IMG/VR virus record: IMGVR_UViG_3300037161_000097
Span: 1-29,983 of that record
From: a virus
Length of the DNA stretch: 29,983 bases
Direction: 5' to 3' (one strand)
Shown here: piece after piece, positions 13,325-20,402 of the stretch
Layout: the number at the start of each line of letters is the position of its first letter
Numbering within the stretch: the stretch's first letter is position 1
The notes under the pieces: generated by a model
Databases searched by the model: none
Told to the model about the DNA's origin: nothing
What the model saw: only the letters and a program-made list of their open reading frames with translations
Translations under genes and position numbers: made by a program

Positions 13325-13908
13325 TGCGTCGCCGCCGTGCGCTGCTGGCGTAGCCGCTGACGTAGCCGCTTTTCGTAGGTGCTCTGGGACTCACGGGCGC
13401 ACGTGCGACAGATGCGGGCGCCGTCAGGTCGGACGGTCGTGTTGCTGGTGTCGTAGGGGTGCCCGTGCGGGCAGTGGGTCTTGTTGGCGCTCGCGTTTGG
13501 GTTGCGGTGGTGGTTGACGTAGGGCGAGACGGGCTCGAGGTGGCTCGGCCGAACGCATAGCTGGACCCGGCAGAGGTGGTCTACCTCGAACTCATGCCCT
13601 GGCGGGAGGGGCCCGTGCCAGACCTGCCACATCCACCGGTGAGCGGTGGTGGCGGTCGCCTTGCCTGCGATGCGGCCCCAGACGAGCCCGTATCCACCCT
13701 GGGTTGCCTTACCCGTCCAGATCCAGCAAGGGGAGCCGTAGCCGCGGTCCTCGGTCTGCCACGCTGGCATCGGGATGGACCAGAAGACCGGCCCCGCTTG
13801 GTCCTGGAAGTGGCGGTTATCAGGAGGAACTTCTTCAGCTTCCACTCTAGCCTGAGACTCTACAGCCCCCCTCAGCCGCTTGTCAAGCCCCGGCCACGCC
13901 GAGGCCAT
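13321..13908 (-). CDS. HNH endonuclease
   Basis: 195-aa frame. Residues 60-124 hold the family pattern CWIWTGKATQGGYGLVWG, AHRWMW, EVDHLCRVQLCVRPSHLEPV: D110-H111 with C113, C118 and H123 form the beta-beta-alpha metal site. A second Cys/His pair set (THCPHGHPY, CRTC) adds another zinc finger. The ATG at 13908 has a good GGAGG 6 nt upstream and is 1 nt past the lipoprotein stop. A strong promoter at 13857-13886 lies inside the frame, and the GTG at 13845 is only about 5 nt from the predicted transcript start, so a shorter, near-leaderless form (174 aa) is a real alternative. First gene of the replication operon. Could be a homing or packaging-linked HNH nuclease. Confidence 0.7.
   Translation of the reverse strand: MASAWPGLDKRLRGAVESQARVEAEEVPPDNRHFQDQAGPVFWSIPMPAWQTEDRGYGSPCWIWTGKATQGGYGLVWGRIAGKATATTAHRWMWQVWHGPLPPGHEFEVDHLCRVQLCVRPSHLEPVSPYVNHHRNPNASANKTHCPHGHPYDTSNTTVRPDGARICRTCARESQSTYEKRLRQRLRQQRTAATQ
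13857..13886 (-). promoter_or_regulatory. Promoter of replication operon
   Basis: On the minus strand, TTGACA (13886-13881) is a perfect -35 box, with TAGAGT (13862-13857) as the -10 box after 18 nt. The predicted start near 13850 leaves about 5 nt before a GTG at 13845. Confidence 0.6.
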
Positions 13909-14334
13909 TCAGCCTCCGAGCATCAGGGAAACTTGCCAGCCGTCCCCCTGGAGTTGCGAGAACGAGTAATTCTGCACACCCCGGTGGCTGACAGAGACGC
14001 CGTAGAAGCTCTCTCGCGGCAGCCCCGAGGCGACGAAGGGGAAAGTGCAGGTGGTGCCGGCGCCTGAGACGGAGGCCGTGCCGAGCTGGCCGGTGCCGAC
14101 GATGGTGCCGGACTGGTCCGTGACGGTCACCTGGGTCCCAGGGCCGATGTCGCTGTAGCCGCCCTGACCGAAGCAGTTGGACTCGGCCGTGGCAAAGTCG
14201 ATGAGGGCGAGACTGCCCGTGATGCTGTAGCTCGACGTCGTCGCGCTCGTGACCACCTTGAGCGCCGGCGAGCCGCAGGCTGAGGCGCAGAGAGCCGCTG
14301 CGATCGCCCCGATGAGGACCGAACGGCCGTTCAT
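13909..14334 (-). CDS. Secreted lipoprotein
   Basis: 141 aa. The N-terminus MNGRSVLIGAIAAALCASAC is a lipoprotein signal peptide: positive n-region, hydrophobic h-region, and a lipobox ending ASA-Cys20. The mature part is rich in Ser, Thr, Gly and beta-strand patterns (SYSITGSLALIDFATAESNC, TQVTVTDQSGTIVGTG) with two further cysteines (Cys54, Cys95), which may form a disulfide. No family is recognised. It has a promoter of its own (14342-14347) separate from the replication operon, next to the divergent late promoter. Phage-encoded lipoproteins are often involved in superinfection exclusion or surface change; that is inference. Confidence 0.6.
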   Translation of the reverse strand: MNGRSVLIGAIAAALCASACGSPALKVVTSATTSSYSITGSLALIDFATAESNCFGQGGYSDIGPGTQVTVTDQSGTIVGTGQLGTASVSGAGTTCTFPFVASGLPRESFYGVSVSHRGVQNYSFSQLQGDGWQVSLMLGG

Positions 14335-14347
14335 GCCGGGGACTGTA
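14335..14347 (-). promoter_or_regulatory. Leaderless promoter of the lipoprotein gene
   Basis: TACAGT (minus strand 14347-14342) is followed by 7 nt and the ATG at 14334, so the transcript would start at or just before the start codon. No strong -35 box is seen. Confidence 0.45.
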
Positions 14348-14380
14348 GCACGCCCCGGGTGGGTGGGGAAACCCCTCCGC

Positions 14381-14412
14381 TTGCGGGTCGGCAGGCCACG
14401 AACGAATATTCG
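14381..14412 (+). promoter_or_regulatory. Candidate promoter of the late/packaging operon with palindromic operator
   Basis: TTGCGG (14381-14386), 17-nt spacer, GAATAT (14404-14409), with the ATG at 14418 eight nt after. The -10 box is inside the perfect palindrome CGAATATTCG (14403-14412), which may be an operator. A short GGGG-AAA-CCCC inverted repeat lies at 14365-14375. Confidence 0.4.
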
Positions 14413-14417
14413 CTTCG

Positions 14418-14627
14418 ATGGTAGTCGCCGCCCGAGGCAAGCCGCAGGTCTCCCGGATGGGGGTGCTGTGGGAGGCCCTCTTCGGCCGGCCGCCTACCAA
14501 GGCGGAGACGAAAGCCTGGGAGAACGCCATCGCCGCCAGCGACGAGTACTTCGACAAGGTGGGGTCAGACGCGCCCTGCCCCAGCTGCATGGTCCGAATC
14601 GAGCACCGCCTGATGCCAATCGCGTGA
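14418..14627 (+). CDS. Small hypothetical protein
   Basis: 69 aa from the ATG at 14418, first gene of the plus-strand packaging/structural operon. Lys- and Trp-containing helices (GVLWEALFGRPPTKAETKAW, ENAIAASDEYFDKV) are followed by APCPSCMVRIEHRLMP with a CPSC pair. No family recognised. The short distance to the predicted promoter suggests a leaderless or nearly leaderless mRNA. Confidence 0.55.
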   Translation: MVVAARGKPQVSRMGVLWEALFGRPPTKAETKAWENAIAASDEYFDKVGSDAPCPSCMVRIEHRLMPIA

Positions 14628-14631
14628 GGGA

Positions 14632-15402
14632 ATGATGCGCACCGATCCCGCCTTCCAGTATCTGCCCCCGATGGCCGAGGGCGACTACCAGCGGCTCAAG
14701 GAGTCGATCGCCCGGCATGGGTTCCTGGCCGGTAACGAGGTTCTGCTCCTCGAGGACGGCCGCATCCTCGACGGCCACCATCGGGCGAAGGCCTGCGCCG
14801 AGCTGGGGATCCAGTGTCCGACCCGGGTGGTCGAGGTCCCCGAGGAGGCCCGCTGGGACTTCGTCTACCTGATGAACGTCCCCCGCCGGCATCTGCTCGT
14901 CGAGGATCGGACGCGCCTGGTCCGCGAGTACCTCCACCGCCATCCCGCCGAGTCGGACCGGTCCATCGCTCGGGCGTCCAGTGTCTCCCCCACCACGGTG
15001 GGGAAGCTCCGCGGCGAGGAGCATGTCGGGCCGAGCCCCCAGGCTGCCACCCGCCGGGATCATGGCGCCGAACTGTCCAGCGTGGACAGTTCCGAGGACG
15101 AAGAGGGCGGCGAGGACACGGCCGCCGAGAACTACGCCGACCACCGCAACCAGCTCTGGGTCGACGTGGTGATCGGCTACCCGGCGCCCTCCGAAGGGGA
15201 GCGCAAGCGCCAGGGGACGGTGCCCTACCCGCAGGCCTCGATGCGTCTGGAGTGGAGGTCGGGGCGGATGTACGTCACCACCCCGGTGCCGGACAGCTTG
15301 ATCGCCCAGGGGCCGCTGGCGAATGACATCGCCTTCCGGCTGAAGAACGAGTTGATGCACCGGCCTCTGGAGACGGTGCGTCGCAAGGAGGCCATGGCGT
15401 GA
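14632..15402 (+). CDS. ParB-like N-terminal domain protein
   Basis: 256 aa, starting at one of two adjacent ATGs after GAGGGA. Residues 16-70 are a ParB/sulfiredoxin-type nuclease domain: YQRLKESIARHGFLAG, EVLLLEDGRILDGHHRAKAC with the DGHHR motif. Residues about 80-125 are helical and include a helix-turn-helix (DRSIARASSVSPTTVGKLRG). The C-terminal part (about 140-256) is acidic then beta-rich (VDVVIGYPAP, RMYVTTPVPD) and not recognised. Phage ParB-like proteins act as DNA-binding or DNase factors in regulation, host takeover or packaging. Sits at the start of the packaging operon. Confidence 0.7.
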   Translation: MMRTDPAFQYLPPMAEGDYQRLKESIARHGFLAGNEVLLLEDGRILDGHHRAKACAELGIQCPTRVVEVPEEARWDFVYLMNVPRRHLLVEDRTRLVREYLHRHPAESDRSIARASSVSPTTVGKLRGEEHVGPSPQAATRRDHGAELSSVDSSEDEEGGEDTAAENYADHRNQLWVDVVIGYPAPSEGERKRQGTVPYPQASMRLEWRSGRMYVTTPVPDSLIAQGPLANDIAFRLKNELMHRPLETVRRKEAMA

Positions 15403-15728
15403 GCGAGCGAGTGACCGTGATCGGGATCTGCAAGCCCAACTGCGCGCCCATCCAGGTGCTGACCAAGCAGCGGGCCCGGGACGTCCTGGGCAAGATCGAG
15501 GCGGCCGTGGAGCTCGAGCGCGGCCTCTGGCTGACGAACGCCTCCGGCCACGAGACGCACCTCCCGCTGGAGAGCTTGCAGAACGTGGTCGAGGTCTCCG
15601 AGCAGGAGATGACCAGCCAGGCTGAGCAGCAGGAGGCGATCGGCCGCCAGGTGCTCGAGCAGGCACAGCGTCAGGCGCTGGCGGGCGGAGGCCCAGGGAT
15701 GCCGATCCCGCTGCTACGCCGTGGCTGA
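15399..15728 (+). CDS. Hypothetical protein
   Basis: 109 aa from a GTG that overlaps the previous stop (GTGA). RVTVIGICKPNCAPIQVL then TKQRARDVLGKIEAAVELE and an acidic Gln/Glu-rich helical tail (EVSEQEMTSQAEQQEAIGRQ). Not recognised. The coupled position points to a packaging-operon accessory. Confidence 0.55.
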   Translation: MSERVTVIGICKPNCAPIQVLTKQRARDVLGKIEAAVELERGLWLTNASGHETHLPLESLQNVVEVSEQEMTSQAEQQEAIGRQVLEQAQRQALAGGGPGMPIPLLRRG

Positions 15729-15954
15729 TGGCACTAGCGTCCCCGATCCGCCGTTGCCTCCCCCACCGGAACTCCCGCCCTCGGTGGTCGCCAAGGCGGA
15801 CCAGGGAGAGGCGCTGATCCGGGACACCGGGGTCCGGGTCGCCCAGCTCTCGGCCGCGTTCCTGAAGGAGCTGATAAAGGCCGGCGTCCCCCCGCCGTTC
15901 CTGGTCCCGCTCTGCCAGCAGTACCTCGCCCACCTCTGCCAGCGGTTCATGTGA
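15721..15954 (+). CDS. Hypothetical protein
   Basis: 77 aa from a GTG, overlapping the previous gene by 8 nt. A proline-rich start (VPDPPLPPPPELPPSVV) leads into a helical region (DTGVRVAQLSAAFLKELIKA) and LVPLCQQYLAHLCQRF. No family known. Confidence 0.5.
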   Translation: MADGTSVPDPPLPPPPELPPSVVAKADQGEALIRDTGVRVAQLSAAFLKELIKAGVPPPFLVPLCQQYLAHLCQRFM

Positions 15955-16184
15955 TGCTTGCCGTCAGCGTCGCCGTCAGCGTCCGCCCGGCCCTCTCGGT
16001 GGTCCTCTGCCCGTCCGGCAAGATCCCCTACGCCACCCACGACGAGGCAAGACGTGCTGTCAAGGGCCAGGGCACGCATCACGGCAGTGGGTTGGCGCCG
16101 TACGCCTGTCGGAGGTGTGGGGCTGTCCACCTGACCTCCAAGAGCCGGGGAGCGCTCAGGGAGGCGCAGAGACACCATGCCTGA
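15954..16184 (+). CDS. Small protein with CxxC pair
   Basis: 76 aa from the ATG at 15954 (TGATG overlap); a GTG at 15951 is an alternative. The N-terminal stretch is VSVAVSVRPALSVVLCPSG, followed by IPYATHDEARRAVKGQG and a YACRRCGAVHLTS zinc-like pair. A short nucleic-acid- or protein-binding protein is likely. Family unknown. Confidence 0.5.
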   Translation: MLAVSVAVSVRPALSVVLCPSGKIPYATHDEARRAVKGQGTHHGSGLAPYACRRCGAVHLTSKSRGALREAQRHHA

Positions 16185-16320
16185 GCAGCTCGCCACCCAC
16201 GCCGACGGCTCGCTCCGCTACCGCGCCCAGCCCGGGGTTCTGAGCGGCGGCCTCTGCGTGCGCTGCCGCATCCGCGCCGGCCTACCGGTCCCGAGATTCG
16301 TGAGGCCGAGAGGTGCCTGA
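16177..16320 (+). CDS. 47-aa hypothetical protein
   Basis: 47 aa from an ATG 8 nt inside the previous gene and ending 8 nt inside the next. MPEQLATHADGSLRYRAQPG, then LCVRCRIRAGLPVPRF with a CVRC pair. Overlap on both sides and the CxxC motif support a real small gene, but no homology can be tested. Confidence 0.4.
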   Translation: MPEQLATHADGSLRYRAQPGVLSGGLCVRCRIRAGLPVPRFVRPRGA

Positions 16321-16942
16321 CGCCTGCCGGAAGTGCGGCCTCCCCCACCCCGGATGCACCGGCCACCGCAGTCGCAGGGTTGACGGAAGGCTGCAGCCCT
16401 GCAAGCAGACCCGGGGCCTGGTGCCTGTCACAGAGGGGCAGGTCTGCTACGCCCATGGCGGAGCGACGCCAGCGATCCAGGTCGCCGCCGAGCGCAAGTC
16501 CAGACGCGAGGACGGCCAGCGGAAGGCCGCAGCCCTGGTCGAGGCCTACATCCAGGAGCACCCGAACGCCGACCCGATGCTGGAGCTGATCCGGATGGTG
16601 CTGCAGACGGCGGCCTGGGAACGGGCGCTGGCGATGCTGCTGTACCAGGAGGACGACGTCATCGAGAGCGTCGACTACGGGGTGGGCGGGTCGCGGCGGG
16701 AGGAGAACATCCGCTACCGCCAGTGGAAGGACGCGGCCGATCGGCTGGTGAAGTTCAGCAAGGTGGCCGTGGACGCTGGGGTGGAGACGAAGCAATTGGA
16801 GATGCTCAAGGAGTTCGCAGCGACCTTCGGGGGCATCCTGACGGCGGTCCTGGGTGATCTCGGGCTGCCTGCAGAGCAGCAACAGCGAGGCCGCGAGCTC
16901 TATGCGCGGCGTCTCCGGCTGGTCGCCGGCGGAGGGAGTTGA
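16313..16942 (+). CDS. Putative terminase small subunit
   Basis: 209 aa from a GTG at 16313. The start has CRKCGLPHPGC, then C, and VCYAHGGATPAI: zinc-type cysteines ahead of a YAHGG motif often seen in small proteins just before the large terminase gene. The middle and end are long helices (LELIRMVLQTAAWERALAML, DRLVKFSKVAVDAGVETKQL) and EMLKEFAATFGGILTAVLGD. Helical DNA-binding small subunits recognise the packaging site and regulate the large subunit. Position, about 650 nt before the large subunit and in the same operon, supports this. No clear HTH is visible, so the call is moderate. Confidence 0.6.
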   Translation: MPDACRKCGLPHPGCTGHRSRRVDGRLQPCKQTRGLVPVTEGQVCYAHGGATPAIQVAAERKSRREDGQRKAAALVEAYIQEHPNADPMLELIRMVLQTAAWERALAMLLYQEDDVIESVDYGVGGSRREENIRYRQWKDAADRLVKFSKVAVDAGVETKQLEMLKEFAATFGGILTAVLGDLGLPAEQQQRGRELYARRLRLVAGGGS

Positions 16943-16945
16943 CCC

Positions 16946-17326
16946 ATGGCCAGTGATATCGCAGTCAAGATCCGAGCGGTCGCCAAGGAACGCGAGCAGC
17001 TGCAGGCGGCCGTCGAGAAGGTCGGCGCCAAGGAGACCGCGCTCCGGCGGCAGATGACCACGCTCGACCGCGAGAAGGAGCGGATCGAGGGTCGCATCGC
17101 TGAGATCGACGCAGCGCTCCGCCCGCTGGAGTCGCTGCTCGGCGTCAACCCAGGCCCGTCAACCCAGGCCCGTCAACCCAGGCCCGTCAACCCAGGCCCG
17201 TGGTACGCCCGACGGAGGGCACTCAGCGCTCACGCATCCTCGCGGCGATCGGGCGGCGCGATCTCGACGAGTTCAGCGCCCAGAGCGTCGCGGACGAGAC
17301 GGGCGAGTTGTTCGCAAGCTGTGTAG
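16946..17326 (+). CDS. Coiled-coil protein, frame disrupted at 14-bp repeats
   Basis: 126-aa frame. Residues 1-66 form a coiled coil (SDIAVKIRAVAKEREQLQAA, ETALRRQMTTLDREKERIEG, RIAEIDAALRPLESLLG). The 14-bp repeat then encodes a Pro/Gly linker (NPGPSTQARQPRPVNPGP), and the remaining part reads the next gene out of frame as low-complexity Arg/Ser residues. Only the first 85 residues or so look natural. Losing one repeat unit would fuse it in frame with the winged-helix gene at 17200. It could act as a dimerisation module for that DNA-binding domain. Confidence 0.6.
   Translation: MASDIAVKIRAVAKEREQLQAAVEKVGAKETALRRQMTTLDREKERIEGRIAEIDAALRPLESLLGVNPGPSTQARQPRPVNPGPWYARRRALSAHASSRRSGGAISTSSAPRASRTRRASCSQAV
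17144..17199 (+). repeat. 14-bp tandem repeat, 4 copies
   Basis: Four perfect copies of GTCAACCCAGGCCC run from 17144 to 17199. The unit is not a multiple of three, so a copy-number change shifts the reading frame. A GTG follows directly at 17200. Confidence 0.95.
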
Positions 17327-17412
17327 CCTTCATGGACATTCTCGTCAAGAGCGGCCAACTTCACCGGGTGCGCCCGCGCGTCTACCGGATCGCCCGAGCA
17401 AGCGCCGCGTGA
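17200..17412 (+). CDS. Winged-helix DNA-binding domain protein
   Basis: 70 aa from the GTG at 17200, immediately after the 14-bp repeats. RSRILAAIGRRDLDEFSAQS then VADETGELFASCVAFMDILV, KSGQLHRVRPRVYRIA is a winged helix with a closing wing (VRPRVYRIA). The natural N-terminal partner is probably the coiled coil at 16946, out of frame in this copy. The stop overlaps the next start. Translation of this piece alone needs the GTG, and no ribosome site separate from the repeat is visible. Confidence 0.6.
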   Translation: MVRPTEGTQRSRILAAIGRRDLDEFSAQSVADETGELFASCVAFMDILVKSGQLHRVRPRVYRIARASAA

Positions 17413-17606
17413 AGAACGTCGTCGACGCGCTGATCGTCCTCGCGGTCGTCCTGCTGTACGTCGCGCTGGGGGTGGCTGGAGCGTGGCTGGTGTGGCACTG
17501 GACGTCGCTGCTGGCCTGCCTGCTCGTCTGGGTCGGCGGCTGGGCGGTCGCCGGGCTGGCGTCCTGGTGGGCGCTGATCCAAGAGCCGCCGGTTGGCACA
17601 CCCTGA
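17409..17606 (+). CDS. Two-TM small membrane protein
   Basis: 65 aa from the GTG at 17409 (GTGA overlap). VDALIVLAVVLLYVALGVAG, then LVWHWTSLLACLLVWVGGWA and VAGLASWWAL show two or three hydrophobic helices and few charged residues. It overlaps the terminase gene's start by 14 nt. Its function is unknown; a holin-type or membrane accessory is possible, but position argues for an early-late accessory. Confidence 0.55.
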   Translation: MKNVVDALIVLAVVLLYVALGVAGAWLVWHWTSLLACLLVWVGGWAVAGLASWWALIQEPPVGTP

Positions 17607-19218
17607 CGTCTACTCGCTGGCCGCCGACGTCCTCGACCCGCCCAAGCGGGACACCTGGGGGCTGATCGGCTACGAGCCGGCCTGCGTCCCTCGGATCGAG
17701 GCCCGACGGCGCGGCGAAGAGATCCCGGCCTGCGGGGAGTGCCCGCAGGAGCTGGCTGCGGTCGCCACCGAGGACGACATTCTCTACGGCGGGGCCGCTG
17801 GCGGCGGGAAGACGAAGTGGCTGGTGGCCCTGGGGCTGCGCGAGTGCGACCAGCACCCGCTACTCCGCGCTGGCCTCTTCCGCAGGACGTACGACGAGCT
17901 CGAGGAGGGCCCGCTGGCTGAGCTGGCCAAGTTCGGCTACGGCGAGGCCCTCGGCTGCCGCTGGGACAAGACGCTCCACGAGCTCTGGTTCCCCAACCGG
18001 GCGGTCATCCGCTTCCGCTACCTGGAGAACCTCCTGGACGCCACCCGACGTCAGGGCGGCGAGTACCAGCTCCTGCTCCTCGACGAGGTAACGCTCTTCG
18101 CCCCCGGCATCGTCGACGTCGTCCGGGAGCGGGTGAGGACGTGGGCGGGCGGGCCGCCGGTGATCGGCACCCGTAGCACGTCGAACCCGGGCGGTGCGTC
18201 CCACGGGGCGGTCAGGGAGCGCTACATCACCCCGACTGCGCACGGCGACCATGTCCACACCGACGAGCAGGGCCACACCGTGCGCTTCATCGGCGCCAAG
18301 GTCGGCGACAACCCCTTCGTGGACGAGGGGTACAAGGCCCGGCTGATGGCCATCCCCGACCCCCAGCGGCGGGCGGCGATGCTGGACGGCTCCTGGGACA
18401 TCTTCGCCGGCCAGGTCTTCTCCCAGTGGCGGCATGACCGGGACGTCGTGGACCCCTTCCTGCTGCCGGAGAGCTGGACAAGGTACGCCGGCATCGACTA
18501 CGGCCGCGCGGCGCCGTGGTGCGTCCTGTGGGCGGCCGTCGACGAGGACCGCCGCGTCTGGGTATACCGCGAGCTCTACGAGATCGGCGTCGACGAGAGC
18601 GACCAGGCCCGCCGGATCCTCGCGGCAGAGGCGGATGGGCAATCGCAGGCGGTCGGTGACGATGGCGTCCGCCGCCAGGTGCCGGAGCCGTTCCCGTACC
18701 GCGTCTGCGACCCGGCGATGGCGGCGCGCGCGTCCGAAGCTCCCTCGATCATGCAGCGCTACGCGGAGGTCGGCTGTGCAGTTCACGCGGCGGTCAACGA
18801 CCGTCTGGCTGGCTGGGCGCGGATCCACAGCTACCTCGCCGATGGCCCGGCCTGCGCCATGCACCGCGCGCTGGGCTGGGATCGCTGCCCGCTGTTGCAC
18901 GTCTTCGCTGGCTGCGAGAACCTCATCCGGACGCTCCCGGCGCTCCCCTACGACGCCCACAGGACCGAGGACGCCGACACCCACGCCGAAGACCACGCTC
19001 CCGATGCGCTGCGGTACCTGCTGATGGCGCTCGGTGGAGAGCCTCAGTACGACGTGATCTCGGATGAGACCTACGCCGCCGCTCAGCAGAGCGAGCTGGC
19101 GGCGACGGTGGGGCCGTTCGCGGTGCCGGCAGGCCAGAGGCTACACGACCTCGGTGACAGTATCGACGACGATGGCTGGGGCATCCCTTCGGCAGTCGAC
19201 CAGGAGCGTCCATGGTGA
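17593..19218 (+). CDS. Terminase large subunit
   Basis: 541 aa from a TTG start at 17593, overlapping the previous gene. Residues 66-74 are the Walker A (YGGAAGGGKTKWL), 160-165 the Walker B (LLLLDEVTLF), and 190-205 the coupling region (GTRSTSNPGG). From 299 comes the RNase H-like nuclease domain: AGIDYGRAAPW (Asp302), the VCDPAM (Asp373) segment, and THAEDHAPDALRYLL (Asp467, Asp471). ATPase-driven DNA packaging through the portal and DNA cutting are the known roles. Length is ordinary for the family. Its downstream neighbours lead to the portal, with an extra cysteine-peptidase-like gene and a metallophosphoesterase between. Confidence 0.95.
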   Translation: MAHPDVYSLAADVLDPPKRDTWGLIGYEPACVPRIEARRRGEEIPACGECPQELAAVATEDDILYGGAAGGGKTKWLVALGLRECDQHPLLRAGLFRRTYDELEEGPLAELAKFGYGEALGCRWDKTLHELWFPNRAVIRFRYLENLLDATRRQGGEYQLLLLDEVTLFAPGIVDVVRERVRTWAGGPPVIGTRSTSNPGGASHGAVRERYITPTAHGDHVHTDEQGHTVRFIGAKVGDNPFVDEGYKARLMAIPDPQRRAAMLDGSWDIFAGQVFSQWRHDRDVVDPFLLPESWTRYAGIDYGRAAPWCVLWAAVDEDRRVWVYRELYEIGVDESDQARRILAAEADGQSQAVGDDGVRRQVPEPFPYRVCDPAMAARASEAPSIMQRYAEVGCAVHAAVNDRLAGWARIHSYLADGPACAMHRALGWDRCPLLHVFAGCENLIRTLPALPYDAHRTEDADTHAEDHAPDALRYLLMALGGEPQYDVISDETYAAAQQSELAATVGPFAVPAGQRLHDLGDSIDDDGWGIPSAVDQERPW

Positions 19219-19242
19219 TGCGTTGTCCGGGCGACGTCAGGG

Positions 19243-19518
19243 GTGACCCGGAGCCTGGACGGGTTGCCTCCCCGGGTTGCGATGCTCAGTGATCCCGACC
19301 GAGAGCGTGCGGCGTGGCTGGCGTGGTTCCGCGAGGCCGAGGTGGAACTGGGAACAGCGAGTGATCGCCTGATGGGGCTGTGGATCAGCGAGCACAAGCT
19401 CAGCGAGGCCTACCTCGAAGCCGTCGAAGCATTCAAGCGAGCGTGGTGGCGCTGGAGGACCCGGCTGACCGCGCTCAACGCCTATATGGACCACCGCCAT
19501 CGGAGGGCACATCCGTGA
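19243..19518 (+). CDS. Hypothetical protein
   Basis: 91 aa from the GTG at 19243; an ATG at 19282 (78 aa, MLSDPDRERAAWLAWFREAE) is an alternative and better begins the natural-looking helices. Charged helices follow (EVELGTASDRLMGLWISEH, LEAVEAFKRAWWRWRTRLT). Not recognised. The stop overlaps the next GTG (GTGA). Confidence 0.5.
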   Translation: MTRSLDGLPPRVAMLSDPDRERAAWLAWFREAEVELGTASDRLMGLWISEHKLSEAYLEAVEAFKRAWWRWRTRLTALNAYMDHRHRRAHP

Positions 19519-20402
19519 CCACAGGACTGCGCCGCGGCCTGCTGCCGCTCGACCCCGCCAAGCACGCTCGGTTCAAGAGCCTCGCCGAGTACGGCTACAC
19601 GCTGCCGATGCCGGCGTACCCGATCGACCGCACCGAGAGCGCGGCCATCCCGGCGAACGGCTGGGGCATGGGCGGCAACGGGCCCGACCCGACCCTCACC
19701 GTCAACGACCGCCAGCCGGTCGGCGACTGCGGGCCATGTGCGGTCCCGCTGCACGCTGACATGCTCGCTGCCGCGCTCTGTGGCCTCCCGCTGGGCCACA
19801 ACACCATGACCAGCGACGAGATCGTGGACCTCTATCTTGAGTACACCGGGGGCCAGGACACCGGCGTGGACCTTGGCGACTGGCTGCTCTGGCTCTTCCA
19901 GAAGGGGTACATCGAGGGCTTCGTCAAGCTCTCGCTCGCCGAGATGGACGCCGCTCTGGCGCACTTCAACGTCGTGGTCGTGGGCGTCAACCTCAACCCG
20001 CAGGCGGACCAGCAGTTCGCCACCGGCTTCCCCTGGAACGTCGGCCCCGGCGACGAGCCGGACCCGAGCGAGGGCCACGCCGTTCTGTTCGTCTACCGCG
20101 GAAGCCCGACCGGCACCGCCGGGTACATCAGTTGGGGCCAGCAGGTGATCGCCACTGGCGCGTGGCAGGCAGCCTGCCCGCAGCAGGCCTTCGCGGTCAT
20201 CACCGAGCAGGAGGCCGAGGCTAGGGGCTTCCCGTTCGGTCAGATCATCGCCGATCTCAAGGCGTTGGGTGGGACCGCCGTGAATCCCGCCCAGCCTCCC
20301 ACACCGGTCCCGGTGACGCCGCCCGCGGCCGTCACGCCGAGCTGGCTGGGCTGTACGGGGGCACTCGCCCTGGCGGCCTCGCTGTTGCTGCTGCTCCGGT
20401 GA
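19515..20402 (+). CDS. Papain-like cysteine peptidase-fold protein with C-terminal membrane anchor
   Basis: 295 aa from the GTG at 19515 (GTGA overlap). Residues 64-80: NDRQPVGDCGPCAVPLHADM, with Gln67, Cys72 and Cys75 arranged like the Q...C-G-x-C of papain-fold enzymes. His188 is in SEGHAVLFVYRG, and GYISWGQQV follows at 203-211. Residues about 270-285 are a Pro-rich linker, and the end (WLGCTGALALAASLLLLLR) is a hydrophobic anchor. Known phage proteins with a DCxCA motif near the packaging genes are of unclear role. An enzyme attached to the membrane by its tail is inferred from this layout; activity needs the Cys-His pair. Confidence 0.55.
   Translation: MTTGLRRGLLPLDPAKHARFKSLAEYGYTLPMPAYPIDRTESAAIPANGWGMGGNGPDPTLTVNDRQPVGDCGPCAVPLHADMLAAALCGLPLGHNTMTSDEIVDLYLEYTGGQDTGVDLGDWLLWLFQKGYIEGFVKLSLAEMDAALAHFNVVVVGVNLNPQADQQFATGFPWNVGPGDEPDPSEGHAVLFVYRGSPTGTAGYISWGQQVIATGAWQAACPQQAFAVITEQEAEARGFPFGQIIADLKALGGTAVNPAQPPTPVPVTPPAAVTPSWLGCTGALALAASLLLLLR

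Noticed and set aside
14494-15933. 479-aa minus-strand frame across the ParB-like gene
   Set aside because: Antisense to a gene with a clear DGHHR motif; composition-driven.
17144-17199. Origin iterons or an attachment core
   Set aside because: Repeats lie inside a coding linker and encode Pro/Gly; no origin- or integrase-related context.
19218-19292. 24-aa frame after the terminase (TGATG overlap)
   Set aside because: No ribosome site, no hydrophobic or zinc motif, and composition without pattern; could still be a coupling leader to the ATG at 19282.
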